Shown here piece after piece: positions 35,876 through 45,153 of a DNA stretch of 64,000 nucleotides; position 1 is the first letter of the stretch, and every line of letters begins with the position of its first letter. The stretch comes from Mesorhizobium sp. INR15 (GTDB taxonomy: Bacteria; Pseudomonadota; Alphaproteobacteria; Rhizobiales; Rhizobiaceae). The notes below the pieces were generated by a model that was not told the DNA's origin, made no database searches, and worked only from the letters and a program-made list of their open reading frames with translations. The position numbers and the translations under genes were made by a program. Where the stretch lies: positions 1,116,001 to 1,180,000 of the forward strand of contig NZ_CP045496.1 in the NCBI RefSeq assembly GCF_015500075.1, written 5' to 3'.

Positions 35876-36496
35876 CTACCACATCGTCTGCTTGTAGCTG
35901 TCGTCCAGCCAGCGGTCGGTCGCCTCGACGGAATCGGCCAGTGCCAGCTGGTCGCGCAGGATCTGGCCGAGTGTCGGCAGCGTCGCGCGGTCATACCAGG
36001 TGTCGGGCTTCCATAGGTCGGAGCGCATGAACGCCTTGGCGCAATGCATGTAGGCAGCCTTGACCGCGACCACGATGACGCTTTGCGGCTCCCGGCCGTC
36101 GACAGCGAGGCGCTCGCGCAAGGTTGCGTCGATGGTGATGCGGGCATCGCCGTTGACGCGTAGCGTCTCGTTCATGCCGGGAATGAGAAACAGCAGCCCG
36201 ACCGACGGGTTGAGCAGGATATTCTCAAGCGTATCGAGCCGGTTGTTGCCGGGCCTGTCGGGAATGGCGATGGTGCTGTCGTCAAGAATGGCGGCGAAGC
36301 CCGGCCGATCGCCTCTTGGCGTCACGTCGGAATTGCCTGATCCATCGGATGAGCCGATCAGCACGAACGGGCTCTTGCCGATGAAGGAACGGCTATGGCT
36401 GTCCAGCGCCTTGAGTTCCTTGCGGATCGAGCCGTCGGTCGGCCGAGGCGTCTTGTAGATCGTCCTCAGCTCATCGCGCGTCGAGACGAATTCCAT
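35876..36496 (-). CDS. Pyridoxamine 5'-phosphate oxidase-family (PPOX-like) flavin protein
   Basis: A 206-aa split-barrel flavoprotein: SPFVLIGSSDGSGNSDVTPRGDRPGF and the NPSVGLLFLIPG segment fit the MSMEG_1061-type PPOX subgroup. The function is unknown; relatives bind FMN or F420. The start at 36496 follows GGGAGA. It lies 10 bases from the septation protein A gene and 35 bases from the FMN reductase, so it is likely in the same operon. Confidence 0.85.
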   Translation of the reverse strand: MEFVSTRDELRTIYKTPRPTDGSIRKELKALDSHSRSFIGKSPFVLIGSSDGSGNSDVTPRGDRPGFAAILDDSTIAIPDRPGNNRLDTLENILLNPSVGLLFLIPGMNETLRVNGDARITIDATLRERLAVDGREPQSVIVVAVKAAYMHCAKAFMRSDLWKPDTWYDRATLPTLGQILRDQLALADSVEATDRWLDDSYKQTMW

Positions 36497-36506
36497 CGCG
36501 GTCTCC

Positions 36507-37175
36507 CTATTTACCGGCCTTCTCTCCGGTCCTGTCATCAAGCGAATGGCGCAGGATCAGCGGCATCTGGCTGAAGGTGAACAGAAGCGTGATCGGCATG
36601 ATCCCCCAGACCTTGAACGTAACCCAGGCATCGGTGGAAAAATTGCGCCACACAACTTCATTGACGATGGCCAGGAAGAGAAAAAACAGCCCCCAGCGGA
36701 AGGTCAGTTTGCGCCAGCCTTCGGCATCGAGGCTGAAGGCCGAATCGAAGACATAGCCGAGCAGCGACTTGCCGAAGTAAAGGCCGCCGAGCAGCGCGCC
36801 GCCGAACAGCGTGTTGACGATGGTCGGCTTCATCTTGATGAAAATGTCGTCCTGCAGATAGAGCGTCAGCGCGCCGAAGATGAGGACGACGACGCCCGAC
36901 ACCATCGGCATGATCGGCAAGGTGCGGACCAGCAGCCAGGAGGCAGCCAGCGCGATGACGGTCGCGGCCATGAACAGGCCGGTGGCGACAAAGATCGGCC
37001 CACCGAACTCGGCCAGGACAGGGAATTTCTGCACCAGCCATTCGCCGCGCGCATTGGCGAAGAAAAAGACCATCAGGGGGCCAAGCTCAAGCACCAGCTT
37101 GAGCACCGGATTGACGCCTTCCTTCTTCTCTTTTTGCGGATCGGAGGGATCGCGCTCGAGGATAGGTGGGTTCAT
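36507..37175 (-). CDS. yciB: Inner membrane-spanning septation protein A (YciB/IspZ)
   Basis: A 222-aa membrane protein with about six helices. Motifs: LELGPLMVFFFANARGEW at the N terminus, MKPTIVNTLFGGALLGG and FRWGLFFLFLAIVNEVVWR. It is implicated in cell-envelope integrity and septation in gamma- and alphaproteobacteria. It is located 63 bases after ftsY in the leftward run, the usual place in Rhizobiales. Confidence 0.93.
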   Translation of the reverse strand: MNPPILERDPSDPQKEKKEGVNPVLKLVLELGPLMVFFFANARGEWLVQKFPVLAEFGGPIFVATGLFMAATVIALAASWLLVRTLPIMPMVSGVVVLIFGALTLYLQDDIFIKMKPTIVNTLFGGALLGGLYFGKSLLGYVFDSAFSLDAEGWRKLTFRWGLFFLFLAIVNEVVWRNFSTDAWVTFKVWGIMPITLLFTFSQMPLILRHSLDDRTGEKAGK

Positions 37176-37238
37176 AAAATCTCTTTCTTGCGCACAATCT
37201 GATCCGGAAAGCTCCTCAGCTTCCCGGGAATATGCTTG

Positions 37239-39029
37239 TTAGGCCACTCCAGCGATCGCCCTGGCGAATTCGCTTGCCGAGAAAGGTTCGAGGTCGTCGA
37301 CCTGTTCGCCGACGCCGATGAAATAGACCGGCAATTTATGCTTTGCCGCGATTGCCACCAGAATACCGCCGCGCGCCGTTCCGTCCAGCTTGGTCATCAC
37401 CAGGCCGTTGACGCCGGCGATATTGCGGAAGATCTCGACCTGGTTGAGCGCGTTCTGGCCGGTGGTGGCATCGACCGTCTGCAGCACCGTGTGCGGCGCT
37501 TCGGGATCGAGCTTGCCAAGCACGCGCACGATCTTTTCGAGTTCCGCCATCAGCTCCGTCTTGTTCTGCAGACGGCCCGCGGTGTCGATGATCAGCACGT
37601 CGGAGCCGGCTTCCCTAGCCTTTTCGAAGGCATCGTAAGCGAGCCCGGCGGCATCGGCGCCGAGTTTCGAGGCGATGACAGGCGATTTGGTCCGCTCGCC
37701 CCAGATCTTCAACTGCTCGATCGCCGCGGCACGGAACGTATCGCCGGCGGCAAGCATGACCGACAGGCCGCCATCGGTCAGCTTTGCCGCCAGCTTGCCA
37801 ATGGTCGTGGTCTTGCCGGTGCCGTTGACGCCCACCACCAGAATGACATGCGGCTTGTGCGAGAGATCAAGCTCAAGCGGCCTGGCGACATGGGTCAGCA
37901 CCTTCTCCACCTCGGCCGCCATGATGGCGCGCACTTCGGTGTCGGAGACATCCTTGCCGTAGCGGCTCGCGGCCAGCGCGTCGGTGACGCGCAGTGCCGT
38001 CTCCATGCCGAGATCGGCACGGATCAGCACGTCCTCGAGGTCCTGCAAGGTTTCGTCGTCGAGTTTGCGCTTGGTGAAAACGCCGGCGATGTTGCCGGTC
38101 AGTTCGCGGGAAGAGCGGGCAAGCCCGTCCTTCATGCGCTGGAACCATGAGCGCCTCGCCACCGGTTCCGGCGCCTTTTGCGGTTCCGCTTTCTGCTCGA
38201 CCTTTTTGGCGACGGTCACCTTGCCGGGAGCGGGTTTCGGCTCGGGCCGCGGTTGCGGGACGGCCTGCGGCTCCGGTGCTATCTCGGCGACAATCGGCTG
38301 CGTCTCAACCGGTGCGGGCTGACGGATGGGAGGCGCGATTTCGGCCGGCGGGGGGATGATCTCCGCAGGCTGGCGCTGCCCCTCACCCTTACCCTCTCCC
38401 CGTGAAGGACGGGGCGAGGGGGGCGTCGGCGTTGGAACTTCATCCTTCTCCCCGTCCCTATACGGGGAGAAGGTGGGGGCAGCCGGATGAGGGGCCGCGC
38501 CAGCTTCCGACGATGGTTTTGCGGAAGGGACTGTCGCTTGAATCTCGACGGGTGGAGCAGGCACCTCGACGGGCGCGGGCTCCGGCTGCCTTTCTGGCTC
38601 GGCAGGTACAATCTCGGGTGCTGGGTCTGGCACCTCCGGCGCCGGCGCGACCGGAATTGGCTCCACCGGCGGGGCAGGAATTTCTTCGGGCGCGCGCAGC
38701 GGCTCTTGAACCGGTATCGCCGGCGCAGGCTCCGGCGGTTGCGGCACTTCGATCGGAATAGGTTCCGGCAGGATTTCGGGCTGGGCCGGAATGGCCGGCG
38801 CGGGCTCGGGCTCTTCGGCTGGCGTCGCCGGCTCGGCCAAAGGCACCGCCGCCGCTTCCGCAACAGGCTCATCGCGCTTCAGAAATTCCGGGACGACCTG
38901 GTCGGCGGCCGGCTTCAGCGCGTCGAGCGCTTCCCATTTGATCGGCGGCAGCGGAGCGGTCTCGTCGATCCGCTCTTCGACAACCTCTTTCTTGCCGAAC
39001 GAAAATATCTTCTTGAAAAAACCAGCCAT
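37239..39029 (-). CDS. ftsY: Signal recognition particle receptor FtsY
   Basis: Membrane-associated GTPase that receives Ffh-bound ribosomes. The N-terminal half of the 596-aa protein is an acidic, Pro/Glu/Ala-rich linker after MAGFFKKIFSFGKKEV; the NG domain occupies the last ~300 residues with GVNGTGKTTTIGKLA, DTFRAAAIEQL, DTAGRLQNK, TKLDGTARGG and GVGEQVDDLEPF. Within the linker, residues ~179-217 are encoded by what looks like a rhizobial palindrome inserted in frame (38379-38494). The start at 39029 follows the family. It lies between mtaB (13 bases upstream) and yciB. Confidence 0.97.
   Translation of the reverse strand: MAGFFKKIFSFGKKEVVEERIDETAPLPPIKWEALDALKPAADQVVPEFLKRDEPVAEAAAVPLAEPATPAEEPEPAPAIPAQPEILPEPIPIEVPQPPEPAPAIPVQEPLRAPEEIPAPPVEPIPVAPAPEVPDPAPEIVPAEPERQPEPAPVEVPAPPVEIQATVPSAKPSSEAGAAPHPAAPTFSPYRDGEKDEVPTPTPPSPRPSRGEGKGEGQRQPAEIIPPPAEIAPPIRQPAPVETQPIVAEIAPEPQAVPQPRPEPKPAPGKVTVAKKVEQKAEPQKAPEPVARRSWFQRMKDGLARSSRELTGNIAGVFTKRKLDDETLQDLEDVLIRADLGMETALRVTDALAASRYGKDVSDTEVRAIMAAEVEKVLTHVARPLELDLSHKPHVILVVGVNGTGKTTTIGKLAAKLTDGGLSVMLAAGDTFRAAAIEQLKIWGERTKSPVIASKLGADAAGLAYDAFEKAREAGSDVLIIDTAGRLQNKTELMAELEKIVRVLGKLDPEAPHTVLQTVDATTGQNALNQVEIFRNIAGVNGLVMTKLDGTARGGILVAIAAKHKLPVYFIGVGEQVDDLEPFSASEFARAIAGVA
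38379..38494. repeat. Intergenic-type palindrome embedded in the ftsY coding sequence
   Basis: Two hairpin-forming segments are adjacent: CCCTCTCCCCGTGAAGGACGGGGCGAGGG-like (around 38392-38420) and CTTCTCCCCGTCC with its partner CGGGGAGAAGG (around 38445-38473), bounded by CCCCTCACCC and GGATGAGGGG. They resemble extragenic repeats of Mesorhizobium but lie inside an open frame, encoding a Pro/Arg/Gly/Lys-rich stretch unlike the surrounding Pro/Glu/Ala linker. Confidence 0.6.
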
Positions 39030-39042
39030 GCTTTTGCGTTTC

Positions 39043-40353
39043 TCAGGCGGCGTGAGCGGCAAGCGGCGCCGCGATCAGCCGGATACCATCATGGCCGGAT
39101 ATCTCAGCCTCGAAAATATCGCCGGGCTCGCCCACGGGAAACGCAGCCGGCGTGAAACCTTCGGTGCGGCCGATACCGTTGCGCTCGACCAGGATCGACT
39201 GGCGCGTTCCGGTCAGCGTTGCCAGGTGGCGGCGATAGGCGGCTTCGCCGGCAGCGCGCAGCCTTGCGGCACGCTGCTTGACCACTTCGCGGCGCACCTG
39301 CGGCATGCGCGCGGCGGGCGTGCCCTCGCGCGGACTGAACGGAAAGACGTGAAGATGGGTCAGGCCGCACTCCTCGACGATCTTTTCCGAGTTTTCGAAC
39401 ATCTCGTCGGTCTCGGTTGGAAAGCCCGCGATGATGTCGGCGCCAAAGACGATGTTTGGGCGCAGCTTGCGCACGTCCTCGCAGAAGCGGATCGACTGGT
39501 CGCGCGAATGCCGGCGCTTCATGCGCTTCAAGATCATGTCGTCGCCCGACTGCAGCGACAAATGCAGATGCGGCATCAGCCGGGGTTCGGTGGCGATGGC
39601 ATCGAGCAGATCATCGTCGGCTTCGATCGAATCGATCGAGGACAGCCGCAGCCGCTTCACGTCGGGCACCTGTTTCAGGATGGTTTTCACCAGTTTGCCG
39701 AGCTTCGGCGCGCCGGGCAGGTCGGCGCCGAAACTCGTCATGTCGACACCGGTCAGCACGATCTCGGCATAGCCATTGCCGGCAAGCCGCTTGACCTGTT
39801 CGACCACTGCGCCCATCGGCACCGAGCGAGAATTGCCGCGGCCATAGGGAATGATGCAGAAGGTGCAGCGGTGGTCGCAGCCGTTCTGCACCTGGACGAA
39901 GGCACGCGCGTGCCCCTCAATGGCGTCGACCATATGGGCGGCGGTTTCGCGAACCGAGAAAATGTCGTTGACGCGCGCCTTTTCGGTGTCATTGACGCCA
40001 AAATCAGGCAGCGCGCGATAGGCGTTGGCCTTTAGCTTCTCCGCGTTGCCAAGCACAAGATCGACCTCGTCCATAGCGGCGAAATTCTGTGGTTCGGTCT
40101 GCGCGGCGCAGCCGGTGACAATGATGCGGGCCTGCGGGTTCTCGCGGCGCGCCCTGCGGATCGACTGTTTTGCCTGGCGCACCGCCTCGCCGGTTACGGC
40201 GCAGGTGTTGAAGATGATGGCGCCGCCAGCCAGTTCGCCGAGGCCAGCACTTTCAGCCTCGTGCCGCATCACTTCGGATTCGTAGATGTTCAGCCGGCAG
40301 CCGAAGGTTACGACATCAACGCCCTTTGCGACACCTCTGGCGAGAGATGTCAT
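39043..40353 (-). CDS. mtaB: tRNA t6A37 methylthiotransferase MtaB
   Basis: A 436-aa radical-SAM enzyme that converts t6A37 to ms2t6A in tRNA. It has the UPF0004 N-terminal domain (VVTFGCRLNIYESE), the radical-SAM Fe-S motif CDHRCTFC, and a C-terminal TRAM domain (RQSILVER). Its start overlaps the dapF stop by one base (TGATG), indicating coupling. The assignment to MtaB rather than MiaB or RimO rests on the GCRLN start and length. Confidence 0.93.
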   Translation of the reverse strand: MTSLARGVAKGVDVVTFGCRLNIYESEVMRHEAESAGLGELAGGAIIFNTCAVTGEAVRQAKQSIRRARRENPQARIIVTGCAAQTEPQNFAAMDEVDLVLGNAEKLKANAYRALPDFGVNDTEKARVNDIFSVRETAAHMVDAIEGHARAFVQVQNGCDHRCTFCIIPYGRGNSRSVPMGAVVEQVKRLAGNGYAEIVLTGVDMTSFGADLPGAPKLGKLVKTILKQVPDVKRLRLSSIDSIEADDDLLDAIATEPRLMPHLHLSLQSGDDMILKRMKRRHSRDQSIRFCEDVRKLRPNIVFGADIIAGFPTETDEMFENSEKIVEECGLTHLHVFPFSPREGTPAARMPQVRREVVKQRAARLRAAGEAAYRRHLATLTGTRQSILVERNGIGRTEGFTPAAFPVGEPGDIFEAEISGHDGIRLIAAPLAAHAA

Positions 40354-41237
40354 CAGGCGGCGCTTTCAGTGTCGCGGGCCCAGGCGCCTGTCGAAGGATC
40401 GAAGTTGCCGGAAAACTCCCACTCGGCGGCGCCGGTCAGGATGACGTGATCATCGTCGCGCCATTCGACATGCAGCGAACCGCCGCCGGGGGTCATCAGG
40501 TTGACACTGCGGCCGGTGCGTCTGGTGCGGGCGGCTGCCACCACGGAGGCGCAAGCCGCCGAGCCGCAGGCCTTGGTCAAGCCGGCGCCGCGCTCCCAGG
40601 TCCGGATGATCATGCTGTCGGGCGACGTCACCTGAGCGATGGTGATGTTGGCGCGTTCGGGAAACATCGGGTGGTTTTCCAGAAGCGGCCCGAAGCGCTC
40701 CAGTTCATAGGACCAGACGTCGCGGTCGACCCAGAAGATGGCGTGCGGGTTGCCCATCGAGACGACCGAAGGCGAATGCAGCACCGGCGCGTCGATCGGG
40801 CCGATCTGCAGCTCGATCATGCGGGTGTCGCGAAACTCTTCGGCCAGCGGGATGTCTTGCCAGCCGAAGCGCGGCTGGCCCATGTCGACCGAGATCAACC
40901 CGTCGGCATGCTCCCTCGCGTTGAGGATGCCGGCCACGGTTTCGAAGGTGAAGGTCTTCTGGCCTGTTTCGGCGGCCAGAGCCTGGACGACGCAGCGCAT
41001 GCCGTTGCCGCAGGCCTGTGCGCCTGAGCCGTCGGAATTCAGGATGTCGATGAAGAAAGCCGTACCCACTGTCCTCGCGTCATGGATCGCCATGATCTGG
41101 TCAAACCTGGTCGCGGCATCGGCGTTGAGCGCGATCGCGGCCTCTGGCGACACCTTTTCGGCACGGCCACGCATATCGGCGACGATGATCTCGTTGCCGA
41201 TGCCATTCATCTTGGCGAAAGGGGCCGTGCTTGCCAT
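40353..41237 (-). CDS. dapF: Diaminopimelate epimerase
   Basis: A 294-aa cofactor-independent epimerase that makes meso-diaminopimelate for lysine and peptidoglycan. The two catalytic cysteines are present: ACGNGMRC (about residue 77) and ACGSAACAS (about residue 225). MNGIGNEI at the N terminus is conserved. It is the first gene of the leftward run dapF-mtaB-ftsY-yciB-PPOX-FMN reductase. Confidence 0.97.
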   Translation of the reverse strand: MASTAPFAKMNGIGNEIIVADMRGRAEKVSPEAAIALNADAATRFDQIMAIHDARTVGTAFFIDILNSDGSGAQACGNGMRCVVQALAAETGQKTFTFETVAGILNAREHADGLISVDMGQPRFGWQDIPLAEEFRDTRMIELQIGPIDAPVLHSPSVVSMGNPHAIFWVDRDVWSYELERFGPLLENHPMFPERANITIAQVTSPDSMIIRTWERGAGLTKACGSAACASVVAAARTRRTGRSVNLMTPGGGSLHVEWRDDDHVILTGAAEWEFSGNFDPSTGAWARDTESAA

Positions 41238-41388
41238 TGCTCCGGATAATCCATGTCTGTTTGGCGCTATATGGCGGAAACGGGCAGGAATTACCAGTGC
41301 AACGCGCCTTTCGTCACGGCGAAGTCGCCGGAAAACACGCCAGTGGCGCCTCGGTTCCGTTGGCTGCGAGGCCTATGGCTTTGACCGA

Positions 41389-41954
41389 TTAGCCGGCGAT
41401 CTCGATGTCGGTGGTGAAAGGCGCCGTCTTGCTTGAGTTCTCGTCATGCATGACGAAGTCGCAGCGGTATTTGCCGGCCGGCAAGCCATCAAGGGAAAGG
41501 TCGAGTTTGAAGAACAGTTCGCGGTTGTGCGAGCGTGAGGCGACCTGGACGCGGCCGATCTTTTCGAAGGTGCCGAGTTTTCGCCCGATTCAGACAGGAC
41601 CGTGAGGTCGACCGAGAGCGCGATCGAGCTGTTGCCGAGGCCGTCAGAGCCATAGCCATAGCCGACCGGCTCCATATAGAGAGCGACCTGCTCGCCCGGT
41701 TTGTAGACATGGTTGGCGCGCTCGCTGTAGATGCCAAAACCCGTGGCCGAATCGACCTGCCTGACGTTCATCACGCCAAGCGGCATTGCCTTCCAGAGCG
41801 CTTCCTCGGCGCCGTTGAACTTTGCCAATGCACCAGCGCCGTCACCGGCCTGGAGCAGCTTTTCGGCCTCAGCCGCCTGATCGCTGATTTCGCCCGCGAA
41901 AGCCGCCGGCGCCGAAATCGCCAGCGCCACAAGCACCGCCATTGTCCACTTCAT
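41389..41954 (-). pseudogene. Secreted hypothetical protein with an apparent one-base frameshift
   Basis: A signal peptide (MKWTMAVLVALAISAPAAFA) is followed by a domain with YKPGEQVALYMEPVGYGYG. At about 41583-41590 the reading frame must shift: continuing in the original frame gives a compositionally odd tail (ending 41373), while the alternative frame gives KLGTFEKIGRVQVAS, then RELFFKLDLSLDGLPAGKY, RCDFVMHDENSSKTAPF and a TAA at 41389-41391. The second reading is clearly more protein-like. A one-base deletion, real or a sequence error, explains it. The family is not recognised. Confidence 0.7.
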
Positions 41955-42035
41955 CCGAATTCCCCTTGTGGTTTTCGAGGCGGACCATCGGCGAAAATCG
42001 TGGTGGCGTAAACCGGCATCTGGCGGTTGCGAGCG

Positions 42036-43046
42036 TTATGTCACCGGCACGTCCCAGACCTCGCCAGGCCGCAAGGCGCGAAACCGGTCACGCGGGATGT
42101 TTCGATGGTCGAGCGCCTCGCCAAGTTTCAGGGCCGGCTCGTCCATCGGTTCGTCGGTGAGCTGGAAAGTGCCCCAGTGGCAGCCTGCGGCATGGGCGGC
42201 GTTGCAAAGTCTCATGCCTTGCACCGCCTCGTCCGGGTTTTGATGCTGGGGCGCCATGAACCAGCGCGGTTCGTACGCGCCGATCGGCAAGATGGCGAAG
42301 CGGAAGCCGCCATGCTTTTCAGCCATCAGCCGGTAGTTGATGCCCTCATGGAAGCCGGTGTCGCCGGCGAAATAGACATTGCCGCCCGGCGTCTCGACGA
42401 CAAAACCCGCCCACAGCGCCATACGCCGGTCGCCGGCGCCGCGAGCCGACCAGTGATGCACGGGTTCGACATGGATGACGGCGCCCTTGCCGATGTCGAC
42501 CTTGCCGCCCCAGTCCTGCGGGGAAAGCCGTATGCCGGGAACGCCGGCTTTGATGATCGCGTCATTGCCGAGCGGGGCCACCACCAGCGGGTCATGGCCG
42601 GCCTTCAGCTGTTTCAGCGTGGCGAGGTCGAGATGGTCGTAGTGGTTGTGGCTGACCAGAACGAGATCGATCGGCGGCAGGTCGGCAAAGGCGATGCCTG
42701 GCGGGTTGACGCGTTTCGGCCCGGCAAAGGAAAACGGCGATGCGCGCGGCGACCAGACCGGATCGGTCAGGATGTTGAGCCCTGCGGTCTGGATCAGCAG
42801 CGTCGAATGGCCAACCATGGTCACACGAAGCTCAGAGCCCTCCATGCGTTCGGCCGGTTTTGCTTGCGGAAAGGGACTCGGGTTGGCCGCCGGCCATTTC
42901 GAGCGGCCACCGCTCAGTTGCCATTTCAAAAGGTCGGTGAAGCGGCCGGGCGGCTTGCCGCGGGGATTGAAGAACAAGGTGCCATCGAAATGATCGCTGT
43001 GCGGGCCGCTGTAGTAGCGATTGGCGGCTTTCTTTTTCGCTACCAA
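42036..43046 (-). CDS. MBL-fold metallo-hydrolase, UlaG/NAPE-PLD-like
   Basis: A 336-aa hydrolase: metal ligands lie in SHNHYDHLD (HxHxDH), VEPVHHWS and the AGDTGFHEG segment; PLGNDA, MALWAGFVVETPGGNVYFAGDT and PIGAYEPRWFM are further family blocks. Relatives include N-acyl-phosphatidylethanolamine phospholipase D-type enzymes, so a phosphodiester or lactone substrate is possible. The start is uncertain: I favour a TTG at 43046 (VAKKKAANRYYSG follows) with GGAG upstream; an ATG near 43137 is the alternative. Confidence 0.85.
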   Translation of the reverse strand: MVAKKKAANRYYSGPHSDHFDGTLFFNPRGKPPGRFTDLLKWQLSGGRSKWPAANPSPFPQAKPAERMEGSELRVTMVGHSTLLIQTAGLNILTDPVWSPRASPFSFAGPKRVNPPGIAFADLPPIDLVLVSHNHYDHLDLATLKQLKAGHDPLVVAPLGNDAIIKAGVPGIRLSPQDWGGKVDIGKGAVIHVEPVHHWSARGAGDRRMALWAGFVVETPGGNVYFAGDTGFHEGINYRLMAEKHGGFRFAILPIGAYEPRWFMAPQHQNPDEAVQGMRLCNAAHAAGCHWGTFQLTDEPMDEPALKLGEALDHRNIPRDRFRALRPGEVWDVPVT

Positions 43047-43305
43047 TTCTAGCGTCTCCGACAGGTTTCGATTGCGAAGACATAGGCGCGATATCGGACC
43101 GCGCAAGCGAATCGAGATGCGATGCTCGGCATCCATGCTGGCCGCACCACCGGATCCGGGAGCGCGATTGCGATAAATTTGCAACAAATGTCGCTGCAAA
43201 CCGTATTTTAACCATATCGGGTTGAAATTTCGCCACCTTCTCCATCTTGGTGAGGGTGAGATTGCGCGGACGGCATCCCCCCAGCCGGATCCGACGGAGG
43301 TTGGA

Positions 43306-43845
43306 ATGAATTTTTCGAAAAGCGGCCTGGTGGCCGTATCGCTGGCCGCACTTGTCGCGAGTGGTTGCACGACCTCGCGGTTCTCATCGATGGATGACCA
43401 GCAGCCCGCGCCGCTGCAGCCGGCTCCGGCCGGCCAGGTGACCGGCAACCAGCTGCCGCCGCCGGCTTCGCCGGGCACGACGGACCCGTCGAAATTCCCG
43501 ACCGCGCCGGCGAATACGCAGGTCGCGTCCTTGCCGCCGGATGGCACCGCGCCAGCAGGTGCGTCGGATCTGACGGCGGCCAGTGTCGCCGGCGTCTGGA
43601 ATGCGAGCGTTTCAGGCCAGAGCTGCAAGGTGGCGACGCCGCAAACCAAATTCGGCGCCGGCTTCCGCGCCGGTCCGTTGCACTGCCCGGCGCCGATCGA
43701 CGGCATCAAGTCGTGGAATGTCGCCGGCAAGCAGCTGACGCTCTACGACGAGAATGGCGGCACGCTGGCACGGCTCTATTCCTCGGGCGGGTCGAAATTC
43801 GACGGCCAGACCTCCAACGGCATGCCCATCTCGCTTACAAGATAA
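43306..43845 (+). CDS. Omp19-like lipoprotein with protease-inhibitor (Inh) domain
   Basis: A 179-aa lipoprotein with a signal peptide and lipobox LVASGC (Cys near residue 19), a Pro/Ala-rich linker of about 75 residues, and a C-terminal Inh/Omp19 beta-barrel domain (VAGVWNASVSGQSCKVATPQTKFG, quoted in part, KLTLYDENGGTLARL-like and SGGSKFDGQTSNGMP). Brucella Omp19 inhibits host proteases; in rhizobia the role is unknown. The start at 43306 follows CGGAGG. Confidence 0.9.
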   Translation: MNFSKSGLVAVSLAALVASGCTTSRFSSMDDQQPAPLQPAPAGQVTGNQLPPPASPGTTDPSKFPTAPANTQVASLPPDGTAPAGASDLTAASVAGVWNASVSGQSCKVATPQTKFGAGFRAGPLHCPAPIDGIKSWNVAGKQLTLYDENGGTLARLYSSGGSKFDGQTSNGMPISLTR

Positions 43846-43860
43846 GCTAGGGTAGGCTGG

Positions 43861-43937
43861 TATTCAGGTGATGCCGGCCTACGGCGGTTTTCCGCGCTTC
43901 CGGTGCTCAACCACCCTGAAGCGCCCTGCTCTGAACA
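43861..43937. repeat. Dispersed intergenic hairpin, copy 2 of a three-copy family
   Basis: TATTCAGGTGATGCCGGCCT is identical in its first 20 bases to the start of the copy at 33326; CGCTTCCGGTGCTCA matches the copy at 57755. The right arm is degenerate. It lies between the Omp19-like gene and zapE. Confidence 0.65.
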
Positions 43938-43949
43938 ACGACGTGACCG

Positions 43950-45146
43950 ATGCATCTGCGTGACGGCCTTCAGACCCATGCGACCGTCAGGCAGCGCTAC
44001 GACCATCTGGCCGCGACCGGCGCGATCGAGCGCGACCCGGCACAAGAGCGGATCGCCGCGGCGCTTGACAAGCTGACCGAGGAGATTTCGGCAAAGCGGC
44101 TGGCGCACAAATCGAGTGCGCTGGGCTGGCTGTTCGCCCGCAAGCGCGAAACGCACGAGGCCGTCAGGGGCCTCTACATCCATGGCGGCGTCGGCCGCGG
44201 CAAGACCATGCTGATGGACATGTTCTTCGAGCTGGTTCCCGTGCGGCGCAAGCGCCGCGTGCATTTCAACGATTTCATGGCCGATGTGCAGGACCGCATC
44301 CAGAAGCACCGGCAGGCGCGCAAGGATGGCACGGTCAAGGAGGATGATCCGATCCCGCCCGTGGCCAGGGCGCTGGCCGAACAGGCCTGGGTTCTGTGCT
44401 TCGACGAGTTCTCGGTCACCGACATCGCCGACGCGATGATTCTGTCGCGGCTGTTCTCGGCGCTGTTTGCCAGCGGCGTTGTGCTGGTCGCCACGTCGAA
44501 CGTGGCGCCGGAAAATCTCTATCGTGACGGGCTGAACCGCCAGCTCTTCCTGCCGTTCATCGCCATTCTGGAACGGCATGCGCAGGTGCTGGCGCTTGAC
44601 GCCGACAAGGACTACCGGCTGGAGAAGCTCGCCCGCACGCCGGTCTATGTCACGCCGGCAGATGCCGCCGCCGACAAGGCGCTTGACGAGGCCTGGCAGG
44701 CGATGACGCATGGTGCGCCAAGCCAGGAAATGTCGCTGACCGTCAAGGGACGGCAGGTGATCGTGCCGCGCGCGGCGGGAGAAGCGGCGCGCTTTTCCTT
44801 CGCCGATCTCTGCGAAAAGCCGCTCGGCGCCCGCGATTACCTGGCGATTGCCGGGCATTTCTCGACCGTCTTCATCGATCATGTGCCCGTGCTCGGCGAA
44901 GGCCGGCGCAACGAGGCAAAGCGGTTCATCCTGCTGATCGACACGCTCTACGACCATCACATACGGCTGGTGGTGAGCGCCGAAGCCCAGCCTCCACTGC
45001 TTTACGCCGCCAAGCGCGGCGTAGAGGTGTTCGAGTTCGAGCGCACGGCATCGCGGCTGATCGAGATGCAGAGCCGCGATTGGCTGGAGGACTGGGCGGA
45101 GCGCCAGAAGGCGCGGACGGCGGAAGTAAAGCTGGCGCAGGCTTAG
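43950..45146 (+). CDS. zapE: Cell division protein ZapE (AFG1-like ATPase)
   Basis: A 398-aa AFG1-type P-loop ATPase. Walker A is GGVGRGKTM (about 79-87), followed by RVHFNDFM, Walker B LCFDEFSVTDIAD, and SNVAPENLYRDGLNRQLFLPFI. In E. coli ZapE acts at the division ring under stress; in other systems AFG1 proteins serve mitochondrial proteostasis. It is monocistronic, downstream of a dispersed hairpin; mdh follows after a GNAT gene on the other strand. Confidence 0.94.
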   Translation: MHLRDGLQTHATVRQRYDHLAATGAIERDPAQERIAAALDKLTEEISAKRLAHKSSALGWLFARKRETHEAVRGLYIHGGVGRGKTMLMDMFFELVPVRRKRRVHFNDFMADVQDRIQKHRQARKDGTVKEDDPIPPVARALAEQAWVLCFDEFSVTDIADAMILSRLFSALFASGVVLVATSNVAPENLYRDGLNRQLFLPFIAILERHAQVLALDADKDYRLEKLARTPVYVTPADAAADKALDEAWQAMTHGAPSQEMSLTVKGRQVIVPRAAGEAARFSFADLCEKPLGARDYLAIAGHFSTVFIDHVPVLGEGRRNEAKRFILLIDTLYDHHIRLVVSAEAQPPLLYAAKRGVEVFEFERTASRLIEMQSRDWLEDWAERQKARTAEVKLAQA

Positions 45147-45153
45147 CTACCAT

